Positions 21,626 through 33,317 are shown, counted from the stretch's first letter. The stretch: DNA of 64,000 nucleotides from Porites lobata (GCA_942486035.1 CALNXK010000036.1:3019501-3083500); one strand, 5' to 3'. The notes: generated from the letters alone by a model not told the origin. Translations and numbers: made by a program.

Positions 21626-22162
21626 TAAACTTTTGTTCCCAAGATACACTGTAAGTGATGGCAATGTTGCAGAAGAAGCAGGTCCATGAAGTTTTAAGTA
21701 ATATGTCAATAATGTTGTTATGGTAGTGATGTAGTGGGACACTCACTATAAAATTAATACAATGATTTATCTGGAGTCAATTGTCTTGTTACAAAAGGGC
21801 TTCTTGCATTCATTTTTTCATTTTGTTTTTGCTCAAAGAAGGTCTTAGTTTTAACTGGTACAGTGTAATCAGGATTATGATGACCGCTTGGGGTTAGATT
21901 TGAGACATGAAAGTTACAAGCCAGCAATTTGTTTAAACTTAAGTTAATTTTGATATCAGTTAACTCAGGAAATAAGTAAGTTTAGTCACGTAGTGTGACT
22001 GCGGCCAGTAATAGTACATGTAATATCTGATAACAACCTTTATGCTATAAAAGGCTAGAATATTTAGACAGAAAAGGACAATAGTATTTTTCATGACAAC
22101 CATCTACAGCTTTAGTTTCAATATTAATGGTCTCAATTATGTATAATTTCTGTTTGTTGCAG

Positions 22163-22347
22163 AAAAAGCTAAAGAGACAACCCTTTTCCAGTCAACCTCT
22201 ATTTCGAAGAAGGATTGTTGTAAGTTCAAAGCTTGTATAAATGTGGAGTACATGTCTTCAGAGCAAGGCAATACAGACCAAGGAGATGACAAATCCGAGA
22301 AAAGTGCTTTGCAGGAGGCCTCTAGCATGGAGGAGTCAACAACTTAG
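22163..22347 (+). CDS. candidate terminal exon, hydrophilic, in CACTA-like element
   Basis: A pyrimidine-rich acceptor (TTTCTGTTTGTTGCAG) ends at 22162. The frame KAKETTLFQSTSISKKDCCK continues with a Ser/Glu/Asp-rich stretch to TAG at 22345-22347 (61 codons plus two carried bases). It is on the same strand as the 20650 frame and may be its last exon, but the carry-over phase from the visible donor near 20992 does not match, so an intermediate exon is missing or the link is wrong. No family recognised. Confidence 0.25.
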
Positions 22348-24054
22348 CCTGTAAAAACCTCTTTGCCTAGCTGAACAGTAAAGCAAAATTGAAACAGTCA
22401 CATGTAAGCCTGTCATTACTCAATGAGAATAGAAAGGAGGAATTGGTTCTCCTCAAAGCAGGAGGCACCAGATGGTGCTCCTAAATTTGCTTTGTGATAA
22501 GGAAATATAAGTTAATCCAATGCTCTTAAAGAAATTCCAGATTATTTATGACTGGTCATACATACAGGTACATGTACATGTAGCTCTGCAAATACAGTAA
22601 TCCTTTAATCACTCTCTGTTTATGACACTGTTTTTTAGAAAAAGATAAATCTGTGTAAACAGTACAAATCCTGATGGTGTTGATTTGTCCTGAGAATTCT
22701 GGTGGCAGGTAGATCAAATTGGTTGATGTGATAAATTTTTCATTAGAATCCTTTGGCTATTGTTTGCAAGTAATGTACCAGTCAACAGGTTAAAAAGACC
22801 AATTAATGTACATATCAAATACTTGCAGTTATAACTGTAGGCATTTGAGTTCTGCTGGCACCACTTCACATTACATGTGTACCGATTACAGCAATTGCAA
22901 CTGACCTGCTTGAACAAAAAACAAAACAAATTTAGGTACACCCTGCTTTTTGTCATGATTTAGTATGGAATTTTGCAAAGGATTGCAACATGACTCAAGA
23001 AAAAGAGTAACGAGAGACAGCAGTGTAGTTATTTTGCAGGCTAGCCAGATCAACCTTTTGTACTACATGTACATGTATACTGAATTTAAAATAATTATTA
23101 ACTTCTTTCATTGCGACCAACTACAGTGACAATGGTAATGTTGACATGCTGTGGAATACTTACAGCTGGTCATTACTTTAATCACCCTCAATTTTCTTAG
23201 AACAGGGCAAGTACTAGAAGCTCCGGCTGGTACTTCCTGTAAGAGCATATCCAATACTATACAGGAACCATTAGCAACAAAAATGAAGTTAAAGAAGTCT
23301 GATCTGAATTAGAATAGCTGCATGTACATAAACTATTTCTTAGTTTGCTAAATGCTATAACCCAGTTGTTATACCAGCAAAAATTGGAAATTGGTAGCAA
23401 GAATTAGGCCTTTCATTCTAATAGAGCCTAAAGACAAAAAATGCCACCAGAATCAAATTTTGTTTAATCTGTAAATAGCAATAAATTCAAAAATACTAAT
23501 TATTTATTAAAATGGGTGTCTTGAGGGTTCCATTTAGTTGGAACAAGATTTTGTCCTTAGGTACAAAAGTTTAAGTAAGAAATAGTCTTGTCATAAGTAA
23601 ATATTGGCCCAAGGGTAAAAGGATTTTTAACCTGTTTCTGAGTTGCAAAAACCTAAACAACTGAAATAGGTTTGAGGCAACTCTGAAACACCTACAGCTG
23701 TATGTAGAATATCTTACACATTTAGATGAACAACGCTTTTCTTATAATATTAATAGTTAGTAATGATCTGATAGAGCATAGAGTGGAGACAAGTAAACAT
23801 CAACGAACTGTAAAATTGGGAATTAATATGAAGAGCTGTATGTACAGCTGTATACTGTAGTTTGTAAAGTCTGTAATAATGTGTAAGCCACTTTGGTTTA
23901 TGGAATAAATCATTTGAACATTATAATGTGAGGTCACTGCTAGAATTTCTTTCAGTAACTTTAATGTTTGAAGCTATAAACTTCAAGATTAATTATAGCC
24001 ACTTGTTAAGAACCTGAAGTGAGCCGTGTTATAATTAAAAATAATTTAAAAATT
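22348..24054. other. AT-rich non-coding interior of the CACTA-like element
   Basis: I see no gene, terminal repeat or array between the candidate terminal exon and the right subterminal array. Several ACATGTA-type short runs occur (for example near 22568 and 23066). Confidence 0.4.
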
Positions 24055-24832
24055 TTATCGCATTTGCTACAACCCAGGCAAACTCGTTTAAACCTTGGAA
24101 TTTACATTTGCTACTTGTGAAAACATGCTCAATTTTATGGGTTTGATGACATTTGCTAACCAAATTAAAGTCAGAATTTGATTACATTTGCTACCTGAGC
24201 GAAAAATTGTACAATAGTAACAGTTTGATCAGATTTGCTGCTTAAGCAACTTTGTTCAAAACTTTACTTTTGACCACATTTGCCGCTACAAGCAAAATTC
24301 TGTGTTTGATCAAATTTGCACACCCTAGAAAATTTGTTCAAAGTTTAGGTTTGCTAACATTTGCTTCGTGGGCAAACATGTTTAATACAAAGAGTTTGGT
24401 TATATTTGCTATGCAAAGCAATCTGGTTCAATTATGAAAATTTGATCACCCATGATAACCCAAGCAAACATTGTTCAAATTAGATACTTCACTCACATTT
24501 GCAAAGCTGCGTAAACGTTCTGAAAATAACAGGTTTACATGCTTTTACATCTAAAGCAAAAGCTGTGCAAAACAGCAGATTTGCGCTATCATTTGCGTAA
24601 TGTGCAAATATAGTTCAAAGAAACATATTTGCCTACACATTTGAACCATCTGCAAATGACCCTCAAATCCATGGCTGCCCATTATCTTTGCACCAAGATG
24701 TAAATGTTGTGCAAATGTGGCATTTACCGTCATTGCTACGGATAGCAAATCTAGTGCAACATCAGTCTTTGCTCTTGCGCAAAATTGTGCAAATGTGGTA
24801 TTTGCTACACATTTGCTGTAATTTGGCTACCC
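24055..24832. repeat. right subterminal TTTGC/GCAAA array, about 46-bp period
   Basis: ACATTTGCT-type blocks recur at about 24061, 24107, 24148, 24184, 24232, 24277, 24314 and 24357 and continue to the terminus. Each is commonly followed about 10 bp later by GCAAA and then TTGTTCAAA. The array is longer than the left one. The frames at 24252-24891 are by-products. Confidence 0.8.
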
Positions 24833-24861
24833 TAGTAAATCCATTTTTTCGTCCAGTGCTA

Positions 24862-25012
24862 CCACCCATAGACGTGCACAGAAAACACTAGCAACTGTCG
24901 TTATTCGTCCAATTAATATTTCAAGTTGTGTCAGGATAGTTTCATTCTTTTTTAACTTTCATCAAGCAAATTTAAGGCAACTGTATGGAAAATATAGCGC
25001 ATTATTCCTGGA
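24862..25012. repeat. dispersed repeat, copy 2, right part
   Basis: Continues the host repeat after the CACTA-like element. GACGTGCACAGAAAACACTAGCAACTGTCG matches copy 1 at about 10539-10568 (GGTGCACAGAGAACAACAGC), and the match runs through GCGCATTAT near 25000. Confidence 0.7.
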
Positions 25013-26171
25013 TAATATATATATATATAGCCTAGCCTAAAAGGGGAGCTCTCGATTTCATTACAACAATAACGTTATGATAATGATAACGATAATAATG
25101 ATGATGATGATAACCCTACATTGCCCAATGTTGCGTACATTATTCACAAACATTCCCATGTTCTCCACTCTTCAGAACGATGTACAAATGTGCACTATCC
25201 TAACAATTTAAGCGATATTTTTGTTAGAGCCTAATTACCAGAGACTGATAATTGTAACAATGCCCGAGCCACTCTCGGTTCTTTTTGGTGCAACAGCAGT
25301 AAATGCACCACATGCCCCTATAGTGACCACAGTTATTAATGCACCGAAAACCGCAGTTTCAGAACGCTTTCCCAGCAATAGTCACTCTGTTTCCTATATG
25401 TTACTTATCACAATTGAAACATTTATGAACGCGATTGTCTTCGGAAAGCTCGTGAGGCGCCCCTCATTAATAAAGCCAAAACTATCGGGAATTTAAAAAC
25501 GTGACGAACTATAGTCATTACGTAATCCTTATCTTAGGACTGGTATTGGCCAGTCGAAATATTGTATACCTTAACCTTTTTCACATTTCTTGAACAGTCT
25601 TTGCCGAAGTCTTTCTTACTTTAACTCTATGAAAGAAATTTTCAGCGTCAATTCCGAGCGCGCGAATGGCAAAAGAAAAAGCTGTTGTAAAAAAAAAAAA
25701 ATCAATGAGCAGGGCCGAGTCAAAGGAGGTGGGTCAGGGGCGTGGTAAATTATTGTCCTTTGATTGGCTCACAAAATCGAGCTGAGGTCTACCGGTGTCC
25801 ATCGCCTGGGATTAAAGGTAAGCCGCCATCTTTGTATAACCGAAGTCATATACCGTATTGTTTGCCAAGGGCGCAGGACCAATGCCAAAGACAAAAGAAA
25901 AAAAACTAGTTGAGAATGTGTTCACGACTTATCTTGAAGATCGTAGGGAAAAAAAGAGAGACAATACACTAGCCTTAGGGAGCAGGTGGTTGAATTAACT
26001 ATAACTTCAATTCTTAGAACAAATAGTATTTCCAGTTTTAAAGAGTACTTCAAGTATGAATTCATCTGGGGACATGGAAAGTTGCTGTTGCCTGAATGTA
26101 GGCCAGTTAGAGACCAAGTTGTTTTTTACCTGTTTGTTAGAAGATTATGACCTATTACTCTTTTTTCTTAA
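25013..26171. other. intergenic region with microsatellites and a promoter-like patch
   Basis: (TA)n lies at about 25015-25030 and (ATG/ATA)n at about 25078-25112. Near 25823 is GCCGCCATCTTTG, the inverted AAGATGGCGGC initiator/YY1-type motif common at animal starts. A 38-codon frame, MPKTKEKKLVENVFTTYLED..., follows at 25882-25998 (+). The frame at 25221-25496 has no recognisable domain. Nothing is strong enough to call a gene. Confidence 0.3.
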
Positions 26172-27478
26172 TCACTGGAGCAAAACAAATGACAGGATAG
26201 CATACAACAACTTGTCGGTAAAAGTGTCGCCTCTTGCAAGTCGCTCTTGTAGGTCTGCAACAGTTATTTGTGGGTCACCAAGTTGTTGATCAACAAAGAA
26301 CCGACTCTGTTCCAGGGCACGCTTCCTCATGATCATATTGTGGACAACAAACTTCCAGACGTTATGCCTCGCAAAACTTCCATCTTTGGTACCACAGCAG
26401 GTGCTCTGCCCAGTCATGCAGTGTGGGACACGTCACCGGACGGTTTACGTGGAAATCACCCTTTTCATATGGGAACAAGCAAGGAAATGCCATCGTAAAA
26501 ATATTAGGACTGGTAAACTCCGATGTTAGTGTTGTGCCCATGTTCGGCAAAGGCATCACTGGTCGTTGCACTTTTCGTAGAGCTTCTCCAGCCTCACCTT
26601 CCCTAAGTTCAGAAACAACTTCATTTATGGCTGCTTCTACTCGTGCTTGCACATTCACTCCAGGCTCAGAAAGAATAATTCCAGAGACTGTTGAGTCATC
26701 AGTACTCTCTGTTTCCCTAAAATCCAATTGTTGTGGTGCAGGGCGTTAGTCGTCTATGCGTTCTGTCTCAGAGAACTCAACAGTCCTCAAATTGGGCAAC
26801 TCACCATCTTCTGGTAAATTCACCATAACCAGGATTGTTGTCCTTGAGCGAACGAAGGGCTCCTTCAACACGGTGCCGTCTAACCCTGAATTCTTAATGG
26901 GTATCATCTTTTCCTTGTCTTCTCTATCCACCTCTGCTGGTAGGCATGGAAGAATAGTGGCCGGTTCTTGCACAGCCTGTGGAAAAGCAAAGCAATGTCC
27001 CTTTGAGGCGATACGTCCATGCTTCAGCAGGTGTACATGCACAGTAGGTGCTAGCCTGGCTATCAGCATCTGTTCAGCATCTAACATGTTTGACAAAATC
27101 TCAGAACAGCCATTGGCTCCATGTTATTCTCATCCGACCAGACTTTTGGCACCTTCTTATCTCTTTTGCAGCGAGTACACATGTTTCTTGTGCCCCTGCA
27201 CTCCAGTCGCCTTTCCTTGCAGACCTCACAAAAACTGAATGCGTAAGTCATCTGCTCCACCTCAAATTCACGAATAGCATTGTATGCATCATCTTCTTGC
27301 TGACTTGCCCCTGCTGGTGGAGGTGGCGGTAGATCTCCAACAACTTCACGCAACCTTTTCTCTTGTTCTCATATTCTTCTTTGGTTTCGGCGCTGTATTT
27401 TTCTCCTGTCATCCTCTGTTCCCACTTCACCAGTCTTTTAAAACTCATAGTCCACACCAACTGCCCTTGCTCTAGCAA
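26172..27478 (-). pseudogene. Helitron replicase amino-terminal region (DUF6570-like plus Helitron-like N), frameshifted
   Basis: Read on the minus strand across at least four frames. In order: a charged segment with PPPPP, a Cys cluster (FCEVCKERRLEC, MCTRCKRDKKVP), a segment with LSNMLDAEQMLIARLAPTVH and LPCLPAEVDR (the usual DUF6570 layout), then FTMAFPCLFPYEKGDF and DWAEHLLWYQRWKF joined by a frameshift to ARHNVWKFVVHNMIMRKRAL, the Helitron-like N domain. The frame changes at about 27097 and 26400, and a stop lies at about 26746. The HUH nickase and PIF1-type helicase are absent below 26172. Helitrons are rolling-circle DNA transposons; this copy is dead. No 5'-TC or 3' hairpin-CTRR end was found. 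Confidence 0.8.
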
Positions 27479-29300
27479 TTAGGTGGTCATTTTCTAAGTG
27501 GCTACTAGATGTACTATTTACTACTGGAAAGGGTTGTTGTGTTCCCTGCGAGTTGCTTGCTCCCTTAATCAGGCCATTTTCTACAACAGGAGTGCCCCTT
27601 TCGAACTCTTCTTTTAGTAAATGAATTATTTGTATTTACCAACTGCAAAATTACGTTAACCTATGGGGCTTGTGGATTGTATTTTTTATCTTGCCTGAGG
27701 GATAAATTACAGGAGAAGCATAATAGAGTTGCGATTCTTGGGCTAAATAGATGCAAACTACAGCCTGCCAAAAGAACAAGTTGTGAAACTCAAACATTCT
27801 TCATACCCTAGGACTGCTTGTGTTACTGTACGAGAATTATTATCATTATATTGCTGTATCTGTGGAAGTGTTGTCAAGACCATATTTTAAAATGAAAAGG
27901 ACGCAATATTATACCTTCCAAACCTTAGATAGTACAAGGCTTGACAATCATTTTCTAAGCTGATATATTGACTGAGATTTCATAAATCAGACACCAAAAT
28001 AATAATTGAAGTGACCTGACCAATTATCGATTATAATCAGGAAAATAAGAATTCAATGTATTTCAACTGTCCAAGTCAAAGCAATACAAACTTAGGTACA
28101 TTTTCCCATAATTTGCACAATCAAATGGAAAAAAAACAAAACTCCTACAAACCAGTCAGGTGAAGTAAGTACAGACATGATGTCTTGTCATATTTACCAC
28201 AACAACAACACTTGAAATACATTATGAAAAGGCCTAATCAATGAATTATTATAACACACCTTTTTTTCAAAATTTTTGTGCTTGATAGTTATTACTTGAG
28301 AGTCTCGGTATAGAAGCACTCGATCGAGGGTTTTGTTGTTAGGTCGGCAGCCTCGAAACTCTTAATTAATTTTGCGCTGAAAGTCCTTCCTCTTCATACA
28401 ATAGTATCAATGAAACATCAACTCAGTATACAGCCCTCTTTACAATGTTTTTGTTTTCTAAAGTCTTTTTTTAATTGCTCAATGGTATTTTCTGTCACGA
28501 TAGAACTAAAATCTGCTTTGTACACCAGCAATTTTTCTACTCACAAACTTCAAGGCACCCGCCAGCTTCCCACCAGCAGATTGTGGGACCTGATTTTTTC
28601 TGATATACTTCTATTGTTTATTAACTAATCCTTCTTTTTGCGTTACGTACGTTTCCTCCTTTTTGCACTGTGTTTACTAGAAACTGCACTACTCTAAGCC
28701 AATCAGATTCAAGAATTTTTTTCATGTAAATTATTTTCTTTCATATTGGATACCATCTACCATAATGATAATCAACTATATCAGTACACTCTACCTGCCG
28801 AATGACTTTGCTCTTGTTCACTTAGCAGAGAGCATTCCATGCTACATTCAATTTGGAGGACCTCACCTTCATGTTCTTCCATGGCTGAAAAGATAGAATT
28901 TTAAAAATCTTTAGTTGGGCAACAATTTTCCCTCACACCCCACATTACTTATGCATAAACCTATTGTTCAAAGAAAACAAGTCAAAACAGTACTGAGCCT
29001 AAAGTTGTGATTTCTGCTTTTATTCCTATGCGGAATTGTTTTTAAAGGGGCTATGTCTGCTGGAGAGCATGCATGCTGAGACTACGCAAATTACTTTCAA
29101 CTGTCAAAAATCTAGTTTTTAATGCATGACTTTCTGTGTCACGTCCAAAGCTCCGAAATTAACAGAGACGTTTTTCAAGCGAATTGGGTATGAGTAAGGG
29201 ATATTATGATCGATTTTAAGGAGCGTTTCTTCTCTGGTTATGCTAGATCAAGTTCAAGTAAAAATGCATGCCATTCATAAAAAATAGAGTGCAAACAAAA
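27479..29300. other. AT-rich intergenic sequence, no gene supported
   Basis: Short frames only (28410-28628 and others), with no domains or convincing splice pairs. It may include the 5' end of the Helitron copy, which I cannot define. Confidence 0.35.
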
Positions 29301-29386
29301 CCCGGGGGGGGGGGGTACTGCCATATATGGGTTATATGGGTATGTGCCGCTGTGAAGGGTATGGTTTTCAAGCAGTTTACTCTAGG

Positions 29387-29425
<39 letters not shown>

Positions 29426-29627
29426 GTACCATTTTTCAGGAAACTGATCAGTTGGTTGAAGATTTTATCTAGACTGGGGAAACAGCTACTCTAGGGTAGG
29501 GGGATTTTGGGAGTTTACTCTAGTATAGGGTAGCAAAATTCAGCTCAACTAGCTCTGGGATAGGTCAAGGGTTCCAGGGTCCCAGCGGCACATCCCCACC
29601 CAGAAATTCCTAAAGTGCCCCCCCGGG
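29301..29627. mobile_element. 327-bp MITE-like repeat with CCCGGGGGGG inverted ends
   Basis: Starts CCCGGGGGGGGGGGGTACT and ends AGTGCCCCCCCGGG. The body repeats CTCTAGGATAGGGTA / TCTAGAATAGGGTACC motifs at least five times. No coding capacity. A target duplication is not clear. Confidence 0.65.
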
Positions 29628-30784
29628 AAACAAAAATGCAGCAACATTGTTGCAGTCAACAAAATAAATCAAAGTTTTATTTTAAAAATGACCTACAAAA
29701 GAATTTAAGACCAAAGTTAAAGACCAAGAATGGTTGAAATCATTAGCAATTAGACCTGTCTGTCGCTAATGATTTTAATAATTTAGATGCTGACAGAACA
29801 AGAGATGCTGGTTTAGATGTCTTTGTATCATTGGTATACTATTCCACTGTAACTAGCACTGTAAGCAGTTCGTGAATGAAAAGGGAAAGTAGACTCTGCT
29901 GTTTTCCAAAAATATGCTTCAGCAGAAGCAGTTAAAAAACATGGCGTTAAGAGGATCTAACTCGTAGTGGTGCCTCATAGACTTTAAGTCCATTGAGAAC
30001 AAGCTGGTCCAGCAAACGGTCGTGTTTATGAAAAAGATAAATGCAAGAAGGAATCCAGCCCAATTCTATAACGTTTCTTTCGCCAGAAGTTTAGTTTCAT
30101 CACGAAACTCATGGCCATGCAATGCCACCGCCAAGTCAATCTCGATAGCTGCTTCATTTTTTGTCCACCAGCTTCGACCACAGAAAAAAACTCCAATAGC
30201 CAGCAGCCTCTAAAATAACTCAATAGAAAGTTTATGTTAGCTATAAGGGAGATTCTATCTAAGATCCATCACTCTTTGTGGAGGAGCTGTAATTAATTCT
30301 CTGCCAGTACAATGGCCACTAATAGGAGGACACTGTAAATCCACGTAAAAAAATCCAACTGGACTTTGGACTTTGTCTTTCTTTGTCTTTTTATTTCTTT
30401 TGCTTTCATAACCTGTTAATTAACCGCACTCAAAAAACCTGTGATTAGGAACCTGGTTTTTAAGAAGCTGTTGGGCTATAAATTAGCCAGTTGGGCCCCC
30501 TCTATACTAGAATCTGTTTAGCCTAAATACATTTGAAAGACATTCATAAATTTTGAAAGACATTCATATTTTTCTTAAACCTACATGTGTATGGAAAAAA
30601 TATTTTCACGTGGAAAATACTAAGGATCAACCTCTCTGGGAGACATCACCCCATTAAAGACCACTTTAAGTACTCTTAGCTACAGAAAATAAGAACCTAT
30701 TTATTACAGCCACATTTTTAGAAATAACCATCTTTGTAAGCTTGGGAACTCGACCCACTTTAATGGAAACAAATAGGGAAGTGT
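29628..30784. other. intergenic, with a minus-strand coding-like relic near 30050-30211
   Basis: On the minus strand an acceptor-like TTATTTTAG lies before 30211. The following frame reads WTKNEAAIEIDLAVALHGHE before a stop, and a shifted frame reads LLDQLVLNGLKVYEAPLRV. Both look like decayed protein-coding sequence, but I cannot assign a family. The rest is AT-rich and featureless. Confidence 0.25.
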
Positions 30785-31640
30785 AATAGCGGGGCGAGAG
30801 CTCCATACTCATAGAATATGGTCAACCTCTTTTCGTTTGGTTGTCACGTACGTACATACGCGTCTACGGGTTGTACGGGTGGGGTAGGGGAGACTATCAA
30901 AAGGAAGGGAGGGGTCTCTCAGGCGTGTCTTGGCAAGTCCACATCTTATATATATATATGGTCAATTGAAAGCTGTCAAAACAGGATAGCCACTGACCAG
31001 TATCCCATGACCATATCGCGGGCTCATGTGTCAACTCATTGAGGTAACGTGATTTATTTGGAAGCTGTCCGCTGACCAGTTAATTGTTTTACTAGATCGC
31101 GATCAATGTTCAATCGCATACTTTCTAGCTAGTTTGGGATTGGAGCACAGGAAAACTGATACACATATTGGACATCAATGTTGTGATCAATTGACAGCTG
31201 CCAAAACAGGGTATCCGCTGACCGGTATCACTAGACCGTATTGCGGGCTCAGTTGTCGACCTATCGAGGTCAAGTATTTTTTGAAGTTATCCGCTGACAA
31301 GGTACTGTTTTTCAAATGATCGCATGCTCAAGTATTTTGTGTTTATGTGCCCGCACAATTAAAATTTTGATTTCAAACTGACCTCGGATGCGAAAGTTAA
31401 GTTAACTGCTACAGACAGGGAAAACAGATGCTTTTGACTTTTCTCATATTCACGCTTGGTCACGCTCTACGTCCAATTTTTATGCTCTGATTAGACAAAA
31501 TTTGACAGGTGAGTTCATGCGGAAAATTTATACAGTGTCTTGAACCTTGTTTACTTTGTGTCAACTTGTGGTGTTTTTAACTGTCTTTTTCCACTAGATT
31601 TACAAAATGAAATTCAGCTGCTATCATGAGTCTTTCTCCG
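30785..31640 (-). repeat. repeat family P, copy i (inverted, truncated)
   Basis: Inverted match to about 48820-49742: GGTCAACCTCTTTTCGTTTGGTTGTCACG at the left end, GAGGGGTCTCTCAGG, then two units with TGAGCCCGCGAT-type and TTGACAGCTG-type motifs. The 5' half of the family is missing. It ends at AGCGGGGCGAGAGCTCC, the family's 3' end. Confidence 0.8.
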
Positions 31641-31662
31641 CTGTCATTAAACAAATTAAATT

Positions 31663-31885
31663 CGGTCGAATCCCTCTTAATACGGGCACCATATAATTAC
31701 CGACAGTTTTTTGTCCTTGGTTAAAGCCTTATAGCCCTTTAAGTCCAACCATTTTGTACAGGCACCAGTAATAGTAGACAACGGACAGTTTTTACCTGTC
31801 CAATCAACAGATCCTCATATTAGAAAGTTACCCTCGCTACCACGGACAGTTGCTTGTGACCTCTGTGCCGTAATAAGGCTAACCT
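31663..31885. mobile_element. degenerate pogo-like repeat with GGACAG motifs
   Basis: The left end GTCGAATCCCTCTTAATACGG and the right end (inverted GGTTAGCCTTATTACGGCAC) are imperfect inverted repeats of the pogo/Tigger 'CGAACCTCTTAATACGGACACC' style. Internal ACGGACAGTT motifs occur. Low identity; no coding capacity. Confidence 0.4.
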
Positions 31886-32235
31886 TTTCTCTGAATGTAA
31901 AAAAAAATGGACGGCAGCTTTTCTATATTTACAGTGTTACAGCTGACCGCATAGGAAGTCTAGCTTCAATTGCTGACTATTTTGGCAAAGAATGAGTTCT
32001 GAAAGAGTCATGCTTATTAAGGACATTCCGTTAATTTGGCCACTTTCTATGCTCGTGTAATAAAGATTGAAAATCCTGAGCAGCGTAGTTACTTAATGCT
32101 CATTTGAAAATTGTAAAATCGACGCTGTTATTCTAACCAACGTTTCCGCAATGCTGCCTTCTTCAGGGTACAAAACTAAATACCTTTAAAACGTTCATGG
32201 CATGGCAGAACTAGTATTGACAGTTAACACCTTTT

Positions 32236-32903
32236 AATTCCACGGTGAATTTTACAAACAAACAGGTGGAGTGGCCATGGGTAGTCGACTAGGGCCGTAT
32301 TATGCATGTCTTTTTGTGGGCTACGTGGACGAACGCATGCTGTCCAGTTCTACCGGTATAAAACCAGACTTATGCAAGCGCTACATGGATGAGTTGGCCG
32401 GCGCTGCTTCATGTAGTGAAGAGGACCTCCGTCAGTTCCTCGAGTTTGCCTCCTTGTTTCACCCTAACCTTAAATATACATGGTCTGTCTTAACGGACGA
32501 ACTTCCTTTTCTGGATATCTGCATGAAGCCTCAAGCTAATCGCATAGCCACTTCTATACATTACAAAGACACGGATAGCCCTTCTTACCTCAACTTCAGT
32601 TCATCGCATCCTTACAGTTGCAAGTCACCCATACCAGTTTCTCAGACTGAGTAAGATCTGCAGCGATGACGCTGACTTCGACATTGAGGCAGCGAGAATG
32701 GAGACCTTTTTTGGAGCACGTGGGTATCCGAATGACCTCATTAGAAGGGGAAGGGAACGAGCATCTACCAAACCAAGGGCTAAAATGTTGAAGAGTGAAG
32801 CTGCAAACGACATCGTTAATGATAGAGTACCTTCTGTCACCACCTTCCACCCCAGTAACCTTGTTGCCAGCAAAAACTTCTCAAGGAATTCGGATCCGGG
32901 CTA
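32236..32903 (+). pseudogene. Penelope-like element fragment, reverse transcriptase C-terminal part
   Basis: The frame begins FHGEFYKQTGGVAMGSRLGP, continues ACLFVGYVDERML and KRYMDELAGA (the catalytic Y-(I/V)-D-D box reads YMDE, so the second catalytic Asp is lost), then FHPNLKYTWSV and LPFLDICMKP. A frameshift near 32643 shifts the reading to KICSDDADFDIEAARMETFF, GARGYPNDLIRRGRERAS and VTTFHPSNL, the connector typical of Penelope-like elements. The GIY-YIG endonuclease and the start are missing. The flanking 32905-33028 MITE may have cut the 3' side. Confidence 0.85.
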
Positions 32904-32904
32904 A

Positions 32905-33028
32905 GGGCAAAAACCTTTCTTGTGAAAATTAGTTTTATTTGCAGAAGATTAAAAAGTCATTTTCATATCAATGATTTCGTACTTAGCCTTGCTATGAAAC
33001 AGAGGCTTGAGGCAACTCACAAATGGTT
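32905..33028. mobile_element. partial MITE, same family as 62263-62440
   Basis: Shares AACCTTTCTTGTGAAAAT(G)AGTTTTATTTGCA and GAAACAGAGGCTTG(A/G)GGCAACTC with the copy at 62263-62440. The outer terminal repeats are eroded. Confidence 0.7.
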
Positions 33029-33169
33029 TATTGTGTCCTAGTTCGTCTACTGTAACGCGTTCGCGCAGTTTGCACAATCCAGATTGTTCTCTGCGTCCTA
33101 TGTCCCTACCTTTTCTCTAAATATATCATTAAAGATTTGGCCCACCAATGAATCAGTTCGCTTCTTTAA
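33029..33169. other. short intergenic segment
   Basis: Nothing recognised. It carries the left TAA target duplication of the next element at 33167-33169. Confidence 0.4.
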
Positions 33170-33317
33170 GGGCCTGTTTACAGGGAGGTGCGGGACCCCC
33201 ACTTATCATGTCAACGTGATGAAATTAAAATGAGAGATTATAAGAACAGGCGGGTTACCCCGTCTAAGCGGGTTACTTCACCTACCTGGGGTTCCCCACC
33301 TCCATGTAAACAGGCCC
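33170..33317. mobile_element. 148-bp PIF/Harbinger-like MITE
   Basis: Starts GGGCCTGTTTACAGGGAGGT and ends ACCTCCATGTAAACAGGCCC. Flanked by TAA on both sides (33167-33169 and 33318-33320). GGGCC(T)GTTTAC-type ends with a TAA/TTA duplication fit PIF/Harbinger non-autonomous elements. Confidence 0.75.

Larger units (their letters stand above)
13004..24858. mobile_element. 11,855-bp CACTA/EnSpm-like DNA transposon
   Basis: The left terminus CACTGGACGAAAAAACGGAT continues TTACTA. The inverted right terminus is CACTGGACGAAAAAATGGAT plus TTACTA: 26 bp with one mismatch. CTA flanks both ends (13001-13003 and 24859-24861). Removing the element restores a sequence matching the uninterrupted repeat at about 10515-10545. 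CACT(A/G) termini with a 3-bp duplication and long subterminal arrays of a short motif are the defining features of CACTA/EnSpm elements. Both subterminal regions are packed with TTTGC/GCAAA. The interior holds a satellite, duplicated 0.9-kb segments, MITEs and a decayed kinase-like gene. I could not recognise a transposase, so the element is non-autonomous or too diverged to call by eye. Confidence 0.8.

Noticed and set aside
26056..27475. Several plus-strand frames up to 160 residues
   Set aside because: Antisense to the Helitron amino-terminal relic, whose minus-strand motifs are specific.
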